From Cynocephalus volans (Eukaryota > Chordata > Mammalia > Dermoptera > Cynocephalidae), in assembly GCF_027409185.1 (NCBI RefSeq), contig NC_084472.1, forward strand, positions 50,393,427 through 50,457,426: a DNA stretch of 64,000 bases. The letters are read 5' to 3'. Below are positions 37,341 through 64,000 of the stretch, in pieces (within the stretch, counting starts at the first letter, position 1; each line of letters starts with the position of its first letter). The position numbers and the translations under genes are program-made. The notes beneath the pieces are model-generated. The model worked only from the letters and a program-made list of their open reading frames with translations, had not been told where the DNA came from and searched no databases.

Positions 37341-40300
37341 GGGAAACCAGGGACTACTTTTAAAAAGAAGGTGGCATTTTAGATAGGTTTTGAGTAATGA
37401 GTAGAATTTTAACATAGATTATCTAAATACATTTTTTAAAAAACTGACATTTAACACTAATTAAATAACATCCCAACCTTAACTCTTTAAATGAAAATTT
37501 CTATTTTTACATCAATAAGTGGCATTATTTATACATTGTATGTATGTGTGTGTATGAAGAAGCAAGCAGCTAAAGACTGTGTGCTAACATGTGTTTTCAT
37601 ATTGTAAGACTACATATTTATGACAAAAAGCAGATTTTTGTAAAGTCCTTTATAAACCTCAACAGCTTTGCTACAAAGTGAACAACACAGGGCATTTTGG
37701 ACACAAATGGTACCTCACTGTATATGTGTATTATTGGCCCAAATGATTCACTCTTATTTAACTGCAATGAAGTCTTTCATCTCCCAGCTATACAATAATA
37801 GTTTCCATATGACCAGTGGCTCTGCTATAAATAAGATCAAAAGCAAAGGAAAGGATTTAATAAAAGAAAATGACATTAAGAGTAGCATTAAATCAGCAAA
37901 AAAGAAAAAAAAAAGAAAGAAAAAGATGAAATACCAATATTCAACTTTTTTTTTTCTTTGAGAATAAAGCACCACAGAGTACTAAGCATCTTCCCCAATA
38001 TCTCCTGAGAAGTCATTTTACAAGCAGCAGGCATGTGCAAAATCCATTTGTGTATGCCTTAGAGTGGCAAAGATTAAGTTGGGGTGGGGATGTGAGGGGT
38101 GGGAGCAGAATGTCCCGTTTAGAGTCAGGCTGGAGAACAGGTAATAGACCAAACAGCCTGTTTCACATTGTAAAGAGTACAATGGAATGTGTCAACGGCA
38201 ATCCCCCATCCATTTCTCCGTCGTCTTCTATTCCACTTGGTGGGGATAGACTTTTTGGTAATCCAGAGTTTCTCAGAGAATCATAACACTGTTCAACTCT
38301 AGTACATGAGTTCTGAGAAAGGAAGTTTTTTTTGGCAACGCACAGTGACTTGATATGAAGAGCCAACTTCCCAAACAAATTCTCTTCTAGTTCTTAAAAA
38401 AAATTACAATGTTAATCTCTATTCCCGACTGGATAAACAGCTGCTAATAACCTCCAGCTCCCAGGGGAGGAGGTTTATTTCCTTTCATCTTCTGACTGGT
38501 GGATACCTGACGTGCACTGGACTTTAGTGATTCCACATGTTTCTTGCAAAAGTGCTCCAGTACAGATCCTGCCAAGTCAGGTTTCTTTCCTCCGTTTCCC
38601 TTAGACTGCATCCAAAAACTCAGAAGCCATAGTTATGGTAGTATTTATTTGAAATAGTAGTTCTTTTACTGTGGGTGTGTTTAAGGAGCATATTCAAGCA
38701 CTTATAATATCGAAAGGAGACTTAGAGCCGTGGATCCTTGTATCTGAAGCCTTGCGAGAAAAATGATCATTTTGGTTTCTTTCAAACTGAGCTAATTATG
38801 CACTCAAGGGCTGGCTATGTGCAAAGATACTCAATTTTTAACAGCATTGCTAATGTGATTACTTACTTATACCTGTCTGTGTCCTAAATAAAGGAGCAAA
38901 CCTTAACACTTTTTCCTCTAATAGGAAATACCCTGCAGATTACAGAGCCAGCCAGCCCCCGAGTCTCTCTCTCACTTGTTCCTGAGCACCTGCTTGAATG
39001 GTGACCTCAGTTCTATAGCTCAGTATTCAGACATTTTGCAAAACAGCTTTTTAAACAAAACCCAGCTGTTTCCCATCTAGACTACAGGGGAAAAAATTGG
39101 GGCAGCTTACAGAAACATTACCCAGAGACTACCATTCTCCAATAACTTTCACACACTTCCAGCTCCAAACGAGCCTGGTCCGCGTGCAGAAGCTGGGGAG
39201 AAGGCAAATGCGAAATTAAAATGTGGAAACTCAATACGGTGGTTTTGACAGTATGTCCAATTAACTGCTTTAAAATGAATGTGGCTATTGTATCAGGACA
39301 ATGCTTCCCCAAAGATGTCATTTAACTAATATTGGACAGATCTTTTGGTTAAACTCAACATTATAGTTCTAAGATGATTTATGGATACAGAGCAAGCTAT
39401 AATTATGCACAACTGTGAATGTCAACCAATTAGGTAGAACCCTCCAGTTCCGAAAACGAAAATGCAATGCTACAGGTTTTTTCAGTTTTCACTGCTAATG
39501 CTGCTTTGCCTAAACCTCCTCTTGCGAACTCATTTTACACTTCTGTTTTCTAAGCAATTAAGATACTTTTGATTTGAAAACTTTACAGCCACAATAAAAG
39601 TTAAAATAACACAACGGCCACAGAATTTGAAAAAAATATAAAATGGCCAAGCCCTAATCTTGGCTTTTAAACAGTGCCAAGTTGCTCTAGTATTTTCTGT
39701 TTTGGTATGAATGACATAACTGAATTACTTCATGAGTTGCTACTTAATTCCTAAGGGTGGAAAATTCCATGAGTTAATTTAATTTGGATGTAAAAAATAG
39801 ACATGAAAACTTGCTCTTCCTGTGGACTCTCATGTGAAATACTCAAGCCAACTGTCGGGGCTGCCGGGCTGTGGAGGGGCTTTTCGTCCAACGCAGCCTT
39901 GACCAGAGAGCTGCAAGGGCCGGTATCATCAGGCAATTTTCTTTCTTCCATTTGGGCACGTATGAGACTTCATTTTCTGGTTTGGTTTTGCTTTTTTAAA
40001 AAATCATGTTTATTCTATGGCTCTGCAATGCCTTTTCTATCCTGTCTCTAACTGTTGAAATTCCACGCAAACGCTAATATGAGTTCAGTATCTTCTCCAG
40101 GAACCCCTCCTGGCTGTCCAAATTGCTTCTTAGATTACTTAATAATTCTACCTTGCATTACAGTTAGATATATACCTGTGTTTTTACCCTACCAGGTATA
40201 AGGGCTGTAAGATGAGAGACTTTCTCTTGCTCATTTATGCATCTCCAACAGCATCTGAAGCACAGCAGACTCAAAGTGCAGGAATGAACATACGTGTATT

Positions 40301-40768
40301 TTCTAACTTATACAATATATATTTCCCCACAGAAAATCATCTTTCTTGAGAAAACCAGGCTGACAGTACATATTTTAAAATGCAAAGGTGGTGGCTATTC
40401 CAAATTACAGATACTTTAGTACTTACTGTGTCCTTTACCCAATAAAAGTTCAATTAAAAAATATGACTACTGTGGTAGTAAAAGTATCTGCCTGCGTTTT
40501 CCTCCATTATTTAACAAGAAACAATGTAAAAATCTGATGAGGTTACAGGATCTGTTTTAAATATATGCTTTTTTTGATATACTAAAAGTGAGGAAGACAA
40601 TAAGGCTTTTTGTCTTTTATTTATTTAAAGTTCATGACTCTAGGATGTTAAACACTAGAGAACTAAGATTTGTTTGTCCTAGGAGCACAGAGAACAGGAT
40701 TTGGGGGTAGACATTCAATGCAGACTGTTTGTTTCTTTGTTATAGAGCCTGAATTTGAATATAAGAGG

Positions 40769-40785
40769 TGGGGGGGGGGGGGGGC
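40769..40785 (+). repeat. G homopolymer-like tract
   Basis: A run of G broken only at its end by CGG. Possibly G-quadruplex forming on this strand. Confidence 0.85.
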
Positions 40786-41499
40786 GGAAACAAGGGGAGA
40801 CCTCCATTGGACCCACTGCTGTGAGATCTGGGTGTGCATGGGGTCCTAACCACTTATCTCAGGGGTTGCTGAATAGAGCTTAAATGGTCTCTCTGATACT
40901 GCTGCATTCAAAACCTTTTGACTTTTGTTTAAATTAATACAGAAATATCAAATGGATATTTGAGGAAGCTGTTATAATTAATCCATGGTTAAGAGAATTT
41001 CTTCAAAGTCCTTTTTCCTCTCTATCCTTTTTTTAAAGTTCTTAAAAAATAAAGTACAATATTGAGATAGATAAAAAAACTTTCAGCTGAAGTTGCTAAT
41101 CTGCTTTCAGAAATATTTGCTAATTGTGGAGACTGGGAGAGATGGTGGAACACTAGAATAGGCAAATATCCTAATTTTAACATCAAAATCTGAAAACCCA
41201 GGATGAGAGAAATTGGAGATGACACTCCGTTGTTGATCATATATCTTTGTTGAAGAGGTGCAGCTAGAAACAGAATTTTCTCACTCCTGCCACTCCCTTG
41301 ACTGTAAACTAGTAAACGCAACATCACGTCAATGCCTACTACCCTTTCTTGTTGCCAAGTATTATTGGGTAAATAGCACCCTGTTGCAGGGAGCCAAAGG
41401 GCAACTAAAGAGTTTTCTTGGGTTGCATCAGTTAAGTAATAGTAACAGAATGGTTTTTAACACCAGCCACAGCTTTGAAATTGTTATGGTATTAGGTTA

Positions 41500-41712
41500 A
41501 AGAGGAAGTCTGCTGTGGCAATGTGGGTACAGCACCAAGAGTGCTGGTCTAGTTGCTGGTTTGTCTGGTTTCTAATCCTAGCTCAGCCATTAAATAGTGA
41601 GTACGCATGGTTGGGTCGCTTCCCCTTTCTGGGCCTCAGTCTTCAGCAGCAAAACAGGGGCAGTGGGCTAAATGATTTCTGGGGTGCTTTTAGAATCTGA
41701 AATGCAATGGTC
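41500..41712 (+). mobile_element. MIR SINE
   Basis: AGCACCAAGAGTGCTGGTCT, TCTAATCCTAGCTCAGCC, CCCTTTCTGGGCCTCAGTCT and GGGCTAAATGATTTCTGG fit MIR from 5' to 3'. Confidence 0.75.
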
Positions 41713-42169
41713 TGAACTCTTAACTATGCAAGCAAAACTAATTTAAGTTGCTTGTTCTATGAAGCTTTAAATGGTAAAAGTTGTCATATGTTTAATGTCA
41801 GTTAAATAAAAGAGGTTTCTTTACCTAATGAATGTTCTTCTGATAAATTCTATTTAATCCAAAGAAAATCTAAAAATGGTATTGAGAAGAGGGAAGAAAG
41901 CTGGGCTCAGATTGTCTTATACTGGTGGTTTCTGAAATGTGTTCCCCACCCCCACATGGGGGGTCTAGTAAGGAGTCTCGGGCAGATGCTGTGAAGGACA
42001 GGTGTGGGGAGCAAGATTAATGGGCTTCTCCATCCCTAAGTCACTAGTACAGTTTCTGGTAGGAGATCACTACATCTCTACCAAGTGACCACCTGTTCTT
42101 TTCCTCCTGGATAGACAGTTGGGCCCCTGCTCTCTTATGGGGCCTAGAACGGTGGTATACTGCAGCAAT

Positions 42170-42292
42170 TTGAAATGTAAGTCCTTTCCAACTAGTCCAC
42201 TAACCCTTTGAGAGCAGAGACCATGACTCAACATAGGGCCTGGTACTTGGTAATCACTGATAAATATTACTGAAATAAATAAATGGACTTTA
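42170..42292. mobile_element. L2/MIR-type 3' tail
   Basis: TTTGAGAGCAGAGACCATG, GGGCCTGGTACTTGGTAATC and AATATTACTGAAATAAATAA are the usual end motifs of L2-type tails. Confidence 0.55.
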
Positions 42293-43064
42293 AACAAAAT
42301 GAATCTGGGAGAGACACTAATATTATATATTAGTAGTATAGGAGATTTTTAGCTCAATGACCCCATTGTTGCTGACTCCACCGACAAGTAACCAGGAGTA
42401 TATACAGTCACATGAAAACATTTTTGATGTGCGTTTTGTTCTTCAGTTAAAAGAAGAGGTTAGGTCATTTGGAAGGCTTCCTTTTAGATCTCACCTGTGA
42501 ATCTGAACACTGAATGAAGAATGAAGAAAACGATATCTGGAAAATTTTCATTTCAATAATTTATGAGAAATCTAATGATTTAATATCAGAATTAACCACA
42601 GAGATATTTGAGGTACAGAAGGGATTGCATCTCAGCAAGAGTTTCTAACTAAATTAGTGACAAGCCTGGCTGTTACCTTATTTTCCCACATTCAGAAATT
42701 TCTGCTTTAATTCTATTACAAAAGTGAGTGGTTATAGTAAGAAAAATAACTTAATAATTTAAAATGTACTACCTTAAGGACCCAAGTAGAAAGAGTTCTC
42801 ACCTCTTGGCCTCTTAGTGCAAACATACTGACTTAAGAACAAGTGTTTAGACAACATGCCTTTTACTATGTGCATGCCACCACATTGGAGAAAAAGTTCT
42901 CCACCTCTACATTTGGGAAGAAAGCTGCTCTGGGAACTTGGCCATAAAATACCCAGAAACTTCTTTAGGGAATCAACATTTATCAAAGTTTGAAAATCAC
43001 AGGCTCCCAACACCTAAAATTAGTTCTTAAATGGTATACTTATAGGTAAACTCTAAGGAGCACT

Positions 43065-43260
43065 CATGGTAGTAAAAAAGAGCACTGAATTTGGAGTCGA
43101 TGTACCCAAGCTGAAGTCTGGCTGCAAGACTTGAGACTAACTGTTCAAACCTCTGAAGGCTCATTTTACCAACACCCCCACTGTCCACTACTGTGATCCT
43201 CATGAGGCTCTTGCACCTAGCAGAGGGGCTGGCAGCTCCTCAGGCACTCAGAAAATGTCA
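43065..43260 (+). mobile_element. MIR SINE, diverged
   Basis: AGAGCACTGAATTTGGAGTC followed by a degenerate MIR core and AGGCACTCAGAAAATGTC at the end. Confidence 0.5.
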
Positions 43261-43399
43261 GTTTCTTTTCTTCCTTTTTGGCTGATGATCTATTTATTGG
43301 GAGGGAAACAAAATGTAATACGTGGTACTTAAGGAATTCACAAAAGCTGGTAAGTCAAAAGTCATACCTATAAAAGATGCATAGCTATACATACCTGGG

Positions 43400-43812
43400 T
43401 AAGATAAATATCTAGAAATGGTATGATACAAAGTGCTACGAGCATAGAGAAGAAAAAGACCATCATGGGTGAGGGTAATAAGAGAAGACTTCCTGGAAGA
43501 GGAATTTGAGTCACAACTCTTGAGAATGGGTGGGAATTAGATGGACAGAGAGAAATGGATAGGGCCGGCCCAGCCAGACAGATAAAAAAGAAGTACCTAA
43601 AGAATGTACAGGGCAAACTCTGGTAATATGCACAGACTGGTCTTGCTGGAAAACTTTTTGCATATTGGAATAGCTAAACATAAGGCTTTTGGTAAATGGT
43701 AATGGGTCTTTAAATGCTGGGCTAAGGAATTGGTCTTTATCTTGTAAATAACGGAAAGCCAGTGGAGGTTATTAAGCAGGAAAGGAGCACAGCCAAATAA
43801 TATCATCTAGAA
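43400..43812. mobile_element. L2-type LINE fragment
   Basis: AAGACTTCCTGGAAGAGGAA, TTTATCTTGTAAATAACGG, AAAGCCAGTGGAGGTTATTA and AGCAGGAAAGGAGCACAGCC follow a common old mammalian LINE stretch. Confidence 0.55.
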
Positions 43813-46384
43813 AGCTCCCAAGTATACAACGTTCACTCTAGTGTTATGAGCCATGCCGCTGTGAAAAAAATCCCTTTCATTACACTAATACTTGGTAAAT
43901 CACTGAAGACCTACTTCAGAACTCCAAGGAAAACATTTTATGAATCAAAAGCTAAGTACAATATGTTAGCAATTAAATGAGATAACACAATAGCCGAGGC
44001 AGAACCACAGTTTTCCCCACCACGATTTCAAGCTGCTGAAGAAAGAAATGCTTATATCATCTTCCAAGTTATCAAGCCATTTTGTTTTGATTTTCAGAAG
44101 GCGGGGAGAGAGGAAACCAGAAGAGGACGGAGGTCAAGGGGATTCAAAGCTGTCTATTCTTTAATCAGAAGACGTTATTAAGGAGAGTTAGAAAGGGGAT
44201 TTGTTCAAAACAAAACCAGCCCTGGGGTGAGTCTCAAGTTACTGCAAGTCACTTCTCCTCCAGAACAACAAACGAAGGTGTGTAGTTGGGAACGAGAACT
44301 TTCTGCCGAAGTTTCCGGTGCATGCCTCCCACTGCTACTTTATTTACTGCAGCTGGCCAAAGTTTTATAGCCTGTTTCATGTATTAAAATTCAAATGTGG
44401 AAAACATTACCAGTATCCTCCTTGAATTTTTTTGTTGTTGGGGGGGGGTTTTCTTTTCTTCCCCTTAAACTTCCTTTTTATTGCGGAATGCATCAAATGG
44501 TCAAAGGCTAACTGCAGACTGACTAAATTCAAAAACTATTTCCTTTGTTCTTATGCTTTTGTTTTAAAATTCATACCAGTTTGCACAGGAAAGATATGCC
44601 AATCCAATGTCTTTCACACACATTAGCGTTTCAGGCTGAGGAGCTTAGATTGTGGGGACACGCTGAATGGTTTTCAAGAAGAAAGCAGAAAGACTGCAAA
44701 GCCTCGTTTGGTGCAAAGGGCAGCAGGTTACGGTCAGGCCACGTCTCTGGGGTTATGCTATGATCTGGCGGGTGCTGCGGTTACCCTTGACTGAATGTTA
44801 AATGTCTTCAGGAGTGAACAGGAACTTCTCCTCATCAGCAGAACTGGCAGCTTCTGTATAGGTTTTTTTTTTTTTTTTTAAATATCGAATCAAAGAGGTT
44901 TCTGTGTGATACTGGCTAATTGTTTCCCTTCTTCCATTGTTCTATTCCATTCTCTTCCTTCCCCCTCCACCTGGGTCAGTCCAACTTCCCATCTCCAAAA
45001 ATAATTCTAGTCTTTTTCTCCCCATCGCACCTCAGAATCAGACTCAAAGAGAAGGCAATTCAAAGGTCAAATAGTTCCAAAATGCATCGATGTATACTCT
45101 GAGATTTTAAAGAACCACTTAACCTACTTCTGGTATTTAAGAACAAACCTCACATGTGTACAGAAAAGACCATCTCTGCAGCAATGCCCTGGGTGCATGT
45201 AAGCATCGGTTTAACATATGCAAAACGAACACAGCTACAGAAATTACACTATTTTTCTCTTGATTGAGAGCAGATATACAGAAATGGTTATAAGTCACAG
45301 ATCTGGCTTTTAATAAAGCCAGATTTCTTAATTAAAAGCAGTATTGTTTAAACATTGTAGTTAAAAAAAGAGCTGTACAAATGAAAATCTCATATTATAT
45401 GCATCCCGAGTGTATTTAACACATTACCTGAGGCCAAGCTAAATTAAAATCTAGACTTTCCTTTTGTAAACTCTTAGCAACTGCCATGAACAGACAAACA
45501 GTTTTTACTCAATGATGAATTTTTAGGGTAGAGGTCAAGGAAAGGAAAAAAAATAAATAAAAAGATTTAGCTTTGGCATTCAAAAATATCTTTCCACATT
45601 TTAGAAGTGAGTTCATTGCTTCTATTTATAAATCAGTATTTTTGGTTTCAAATTGGTTGCAGGTTTCAATATTATACCACTCCGAATGGTGTTCTTATTC
45701 TTAGTCTTTTATTAAGAGAAATTGAAAGGAGGACATAAGAACACTATTTGGCTAGAACTTAAAGAACCTTATAATAATTTGAACTTATTTTGCATTTCCT
45801 TCTGGAATCATCTTTAAACAAGAGATGCTATAAGGATAATGAAAAATAGACTTTTGGTCAAGCAACTTTTAAAGAGCCTATAAAGGACAAAACAGGACAC
45901 TAAGGTGTTTAATGACCAGGCAAGAGTTTGTAGGGAGCTGGATTACACAAAATCACAAGTTAAATTCTCCACCCATTTGGTCACCTCATTGTCACTATTT
46001 AATATTTTGTTAAGAAGGTTCTCTGAATCTTTGTAATCATCCAAAAAATGGATGCTCTCTGAGATCCTTTCAAAAGTAATGAGCAAAATTGGAATTCTAA
46101 TTGTAATATGGGCAAATCTGCTTAAATATTATTCAAATAAAGACTTAATCGTAAATATGTAACGGTAAAAGTGCTCTATACACAGTCCCACAGAATAAAT
46201 TTACACAGATAAATACAGCATATTTTTCTGCCTCCCATACTCAGATTGAAAGGTGCTATTCTGGCCTCTTTAATCAAACAAACAAACAAACAACCCATTC
46301 ATATTTGAAACACCAGCAATGTAAAATGAACTTAAGTTGTGCCCCTTGGCCAATGTCACCAAGATGAATAACTAAAAACACCAG

Positions 46385-47148
<764 letters not shown>

Positions 47149-48364
47149 TTATACTGTATAAGTAAACTTTAGTTGACATAAACCACACTTTTGGCTTTGT
47201 GACTATGTTTCCAATAAAGTGTATTTCCTTAAAACAATAATAAAAATAGTGTCTTTCCTAGAAAACTGGTAGAAAACGTTAATGTTAAAATTATAGTGTT
47301 ATTTTTCATGAGCAAAGTAAATCCAATAATTCTTCCAGGACATTATAATATACATATGCTATACAGTACTGCATTAACTTTAAAAATAATTTAGATTTAC
47401 TTTAGAAGAGAAAAACATTTCTTAAGTTAAGGAACATTCTGGCAGGGATTGGTTAATGAGTTAAAAAAATTAACAATGGAAAGATGACCTATATATAGTT
47501 TCCCAATTAAATTATCTTCTCGAAGGTAAATTTTTTTGGCCTCCCTGTGGCCTATGGCATAGCGCTAAGTATTGAGTCAGAGACAAGTAAATGCATACAG
47601 ATTATAATTTCTTGTTGAGTTCTTCTTATTTGTGTATCTTGCTTTCTATTTATTACCAATCCCAGCTTATGCGTGTTTATTGTGTATATGTAAGGGCCTC
47701 AAAATGGTTACAGAAAAAAATTACAAAAATTTGGTCAACCAAAGTGGTATGAGATTTCAAGACTGAAGAATCACAAAGATTTGAATCAACTGTTCCCTGA
47801 AGACTTCTAATTGATTTCAAAGCCCCTGCTGTAATACAGAATTCACTACCTTCTATGATTAAAAACCAACCAACCCTTTTGCATCTGAACCATTAGGATC
47901 CTAGTTTTCCGCAGCTAGATAAGGCCTATACTATAGTTTTCAATTAAAAAAAAGGACATGCAGACATCATGTAGATGTGTATTCTTTTTTTATTGCAATC
48001 AAAAATGGTATCAAATACCACTCTCCAGTGTGCACTTCAAAATATACCATCTCATTGGATCTTCATTCCACGTGTGTGCAGCAGGCAGGGAAGACATTAT
48101 TACCCCTTCCATACAGATGTGAAAATGAGGCTCAAAGAAATTAGTGAATTAATTACTCATTGTGACACTACCAGGAAATGGTAAAGTCAGGCTTGGAATT
48201 CAGGTCTTTTACATCCAGTGCCTCTTTGTACTAGATCACGCTACAGTCTACTTTGACTTCTAATGGGCTGCCCAAACAGATGTACCGGCTCTACTACAAG
48301 AGGAAAACAATTTCTAATTATTCTATACTGACTGGAAGAATGTGTGTCTAATAGGGTTAGTCTA

Positions 48365-48515
48365 TGGTACAGAGCATTTTGATCTGGTGAATTTTGGAGT
48401 TAAACGACTTCCCCATGACTGCTAGCTCTGCTACTTATTTGAACTTGGAAAAGTTACTAAACTTCTTTCGAGTCTATGCTTTTTAGTTTATAAAAATGAG
48501 AATGATAATATATAC
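48365..48515 (+). mobile_element. MIR SINE
   Basis: TTTTGGAGTTAAACGACTTC, GCTAGCTCTGCTACTTATTT, GGAAAAGTTACTAAACTTC and AAAAATGAGAATGATAATAT match MIR in order. Confidence 0.65.
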
Positions 48516-49345
48516 TTCTAAGTGTAAATGTAAGCACGAGAAGTCATATGTGCGCCTATCACACTTTCTGGCTCACGGCCTTCAGGTGGAGAGAGCAGTT
48601 TCTGCTTATGGATCCTCTCTTCAGTGTTCAGAATTTGTAGAGAATCGAAGCTGTAGCCCATGACTATAAACCTAGTCTTTACAGTTCGGTAGTTGGACAA
48701 AGCCTGGTTTTGATAAATGGGTCCAAGAGAATGACTGTGCATTATTGGGTGTGGTCTGCAGAGGAGTTGAGCTGGGCGGTGTTGGGTATGTTGTTGCATT
48801 GTGTGGGTGCCTTTACTGGCTAAGACGCACACCTGGCTGATCCATACAACACAGTAAGGAAGAGCACAACGAAGGAGAAAAACCCACCTTGGTATTTTCA
48901 TTTTTAGATTTTCTTTAATTTAAAGCATACGCTGAAAGGGAAGAAAGGAAACTCTGACCCACTAAGAAGACAACATAAAATTAGATACATAAATCTATGA
49001 CTTCTTCCACGTTTCATCTCAAAATATGGAGGCAAAAAGGAAAACTCAACCCTGAAGGACTAAAAGACTCCTCACACTCACTGCTACCCCCGCATCTGAT
49101 TCAATCAAGCACTAAACACCGCAAAGACCAGGGTTGTTCCATGCAGAGATCCAGCCCCATCCACCACGAGATGAGAAAGACAAAAGTGTCAGACACTGAA
49201 TCACGTGAACATTTATAATATTCATTATGCCTATGGAAACTTTCAGCTATTCCCTCCTAGAAGAGTAGGCATTTCTTTACTATTAATCATACTGATTTCT
49301 ATGAGAACCAAAATGAACAAGGAAATAAACATCAGGTTTCTCGTA

Positions 49346-49765
49346 GTGGACTGAATTATAGCCCCCAAAACTCACTGAAGATTGAATTGTGTCCCCCAAG
49401 TTTATGTATTAGAATCTTAGCCCCCACTGTGACTGTTAAGAGGGTGGGAAATGGTATTATGGTAATCGAAAGGTGAAGCCTTAAAGAGGTGATTGGATTA
49501 TAGGACCATGCAGTAGTGAATGGATTAAAAATGGTGGTCAGGGGTGTGTTCTGAGAGCTTCAAAAAAAGAGGAGGGTCTGTCTCTCTCTCTGCTCTCTCT
49601 GCTTCCACCATCTTGCAACGTGAGACCCCTGGGTCACTGTCATCGCCACCAGATGGACTTTGGACTTCTCAGCCTCAGAAACTGTAAGCAATAAATGTCA
49701 TTTTTTCTTTATAAATTACCCAGTTGTGTGTATTCCGTTATAAGCATCACAAACGGACTAATACA
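49346..49765 (+). mobile_element. MaLR LTR
   Basis: It begins TGGACTGAATTATAGCCCCC and has a CT-rich centre. CAATAAATGTCATTTTTTCT carries the poly(A) signal, followed by ATAAATTACCCAGTTGTGTG and an end GGACTAATACA. These are the ends and order of MST/MLT-type MaLR LTRs. A short partial duplication of the first 30 bp is visible. Confidence 0.75.
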
Positions 49766-50181
49766 TTTCTTATTCAGAGATCCATAGGACACCCCCATCA
49801 ACCTGTTATTCCAGGAAGCAAAGCAGAGGTGTATAGAACCTTCAAGTGTTCAGCTATGGTGCTTAGCTGGAGCTCCGGCACTCTAATGTCAGCAAAGTTA
49901 TTTAATCGTTGACAGGGATCTTTCCCAAAGATGGGGAGGAGGCCATTACGCTTCCAGGATTTTTAATCTTTTATCTGGTTCTAGATTATTTCAAGCCCTG
50001 TGGTTTCCACTCCGGTCGTATCTGGGCTACCATCTATAAACAAGAAGCACAGTCTAATAACTCTGGCTCCACCCAGGCACATGTGTTTAATGTTGACCTC
50101 AAGTGAGTGTTAGAGAACATAAGAATCTTGGAGAGTAGACACAAAAAGAAAATCATGTGAAAATGGCTAGAGGAGAGATCA

Positions 50182-54085
<3,904 letters not shown>

Positions 54086-54153
54086 CGAAGCAAGCGCTTT
54101 GCCCAGGGCATCTCCAGTCTGGGAGCTGCCTGCTGCCCCGCTTCCTCTATTTG
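54086..54153 (-). CDS. TCF4: TCF4 coding exon B (start of AD2 loop-helix)
   Basis: A 68-nt exon between acceptor TTTTTGCAG and donor GTGAGG. It completes a split Ala codon and then encodes 22 residues, NRGSGAAGSS followed by QTGDALGKALAS. The DALGKALAS stretch is the helix of activation domain 2 (the loop-helix domain shared by E-proteins E2A, HEB and E2-2), which continues into the next exon. E-protein AD2 contributes to co-activator recruitment; that is family knowledge, not shown here. The reading frame is exactly continuous with both neighbouring exons. Confidence 0.95.
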
Positions 54154-62664
<8,511 letters not shown>

Positions 62665-64000
62665 CTAGAGCAAAAAGCAGAAAAAGGAGGCCATATTCAA
62701 TCATAAGATATTTGGTGAGTTAGTTTTCTAATACTTCTTTCAGAACTCTCTATTTAGCAATAGAGACAGCTTTCAGAACATCAAAATACCTAAGAATACA
62801 TCTTGCTTAGATCTGCCAGCTTTCATTTTTTGAATAATAACATACATAGATAGACAGTCAATTTAGGTTTGCATCAAATGTAGAGAAACATAATAGCATA
62901 GCAGGACACTGAGAAAAGATCACCATCTCTAAATCTACAAATTACTGATTAAAATCATCCCTGAGATTTCAGCAACATAAAAGACCATCCCTACGATTAT
63001 TTTTTTGTATGGCCTATTGATCAAGTGAAAAAATATTGCACTATATAATGAACAAAGCAACGTTGTGATCCACAGGGTTTACATTACACTTCATCCTAAT
63101 CTTGTGGACACTAAATGGCAAAGAGTAACCAGTCTCAAATCTTCTTTCTGCCAAACTGGATCATCGTTCTGAACCACAGCAGCAAGAACAAAATGGTAAG
63201 TGAAAAAATTTAGAAAGCACTAATGATTAAAATATCTCTCTAAATCATCAATATGTAAAGCCTTAAATCAGTGACTATACTGAATTAAATTAGAACCAAA
63301 TGAACTGAAAATAACTTATTTTGATTTGAGTTCTTTCTCCACAAGTCATCACCATTAGCAGTCCATCGTATAGCGGGCTATGGAAGAAAAACAACATCTT
63401 TACAGAATCATTTGGTTTAAGCTTCAGCCTTGAGTTCAGTTACTATACTGTTGTCCAAATAAGCTACTTTTCATGGGATCATATCACAGTGCCTATAAGG
63501 TGGCAAATGAGTTGTTATCCACCCATGTGTTTGGGAAGAGCAGATCACTAAAAGGGATACGGTTACTTACAAAGACATACTGATCTAGTTTCCTTTTCGA
63601 GATAAAAAGTAGCTTCAAAAGTTGTTCTCAAAGGCATCTGAATGTGTTACAGATATGTAAAGAAAAAATATTTAAGTTAACCTCGTATGTAATCTTAATG
63701 GGCTATGGATCTTTATTTTTATTATATCATTATTACAGATTCTACTGAAATTAAATTTAAAATTAAGAGACTGAATATGATGCTGATAGTCAGGGATGTT
63801 TAAAACCCAAGCATTTGTTTATCAGGAGCAAAACAATGGTCCCTTGGTGTTTCCCTATTTATTTTGTGAAAAGTATCTTGAGTTCTATCTCTTCCTTGAA
63901 GATTTCCTTACTACTTCCAACTCTTTCACCATCTCGTCTCTCTGAGTCCCCAGTGTACTGGCCTTCTGCACTGTGCCATTTAACACTTCATTCTGTGCTA
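62665..64000 (-). other. TCF4: TCF4 intron, partial (runs off the window)
   Basis: Sequence upstream of exon A, whose acceptor is TTTTTGCTCTAG. No further exon or repeat recognised up to the window end. Confidence 0.8.

Noticed and set aside
43563-43575. GGGCCGGCCC, like the head of the CYN SINE
   Set aside because: Only about ten bases match and no tRNA boxes or tail follow.

Overview
The window is vertebrate nuclear DNA carrying the 3' half of one gene on the minus strand: TCF4 (E2-2/ITF2/SEF2), a class I basic helix-loop-helix E-protein. Reading from high to low coordinates I reconstructed nine coding exons and one non-coding terminal exon. All coding introns are GT-AG and all codon phases fit. 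Together they encode the C-terminal 408 residues (404 in the short splice form): the second activation domain, a conserved amphipathic helix, the glycine-rich and acidic linkers, the bHLH domain and the C-terminal tail. The 5' part of the gene lies beyond position 64,000.

The host is a placental mammal. Two SINEs, at 1,001-1,094 and 8,482-8,689, have heads resembling tRNA-Ile, one of them a dimer. From memory this matches the CYN family of colugos (Dermoptera), so a flying lemur is my best guess. MaLR, ERVL, L2, MIR, old L1 and hAT-Charlie relics fit any placental mammal.

Layout: 1-17,768 is intergenic sequence downstream of TCF4. It holds nested LTRs, two SINEs, a 30-bp minisatellite (2,661-3,090) and a class I retroviral LTR with a primer-binding-site-like sequence, but no gene I can support. 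About 17,769-23,100 is the long terminal 3'UTR exon. A 202-bp GC-AG intron (23,101-23,302) separates it from the exon holding the stop codon. Coding exons follow at 23,303-23,443, 23,929-24,158, 27,345-27,507, 29,130-29,265, 46,891-47,094, 50,197-50,273, 52,864-52,942, 54,086-54,153 and 62,532-62,664. The 17.6-kb intron at 29,266-46,890 is the largest.

The most informative points are regulatory. They are the 3'UTR intron with a GC donor just after the stop codon, a 12-nt tandem donor that adds or removes Arg-Ser-Arg-Ser before the bHLH, a NAGNAG acceptor, and clustered miR-155, miR-137 and Pumilio motifs in the 3'UTR. I see no operon, CRISPR array, new enzyme system or other undescribed multi-gene system. 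Comparisons with human TCF4 are from memory. Repeat family names are by pattern recognition and were not run against a library.
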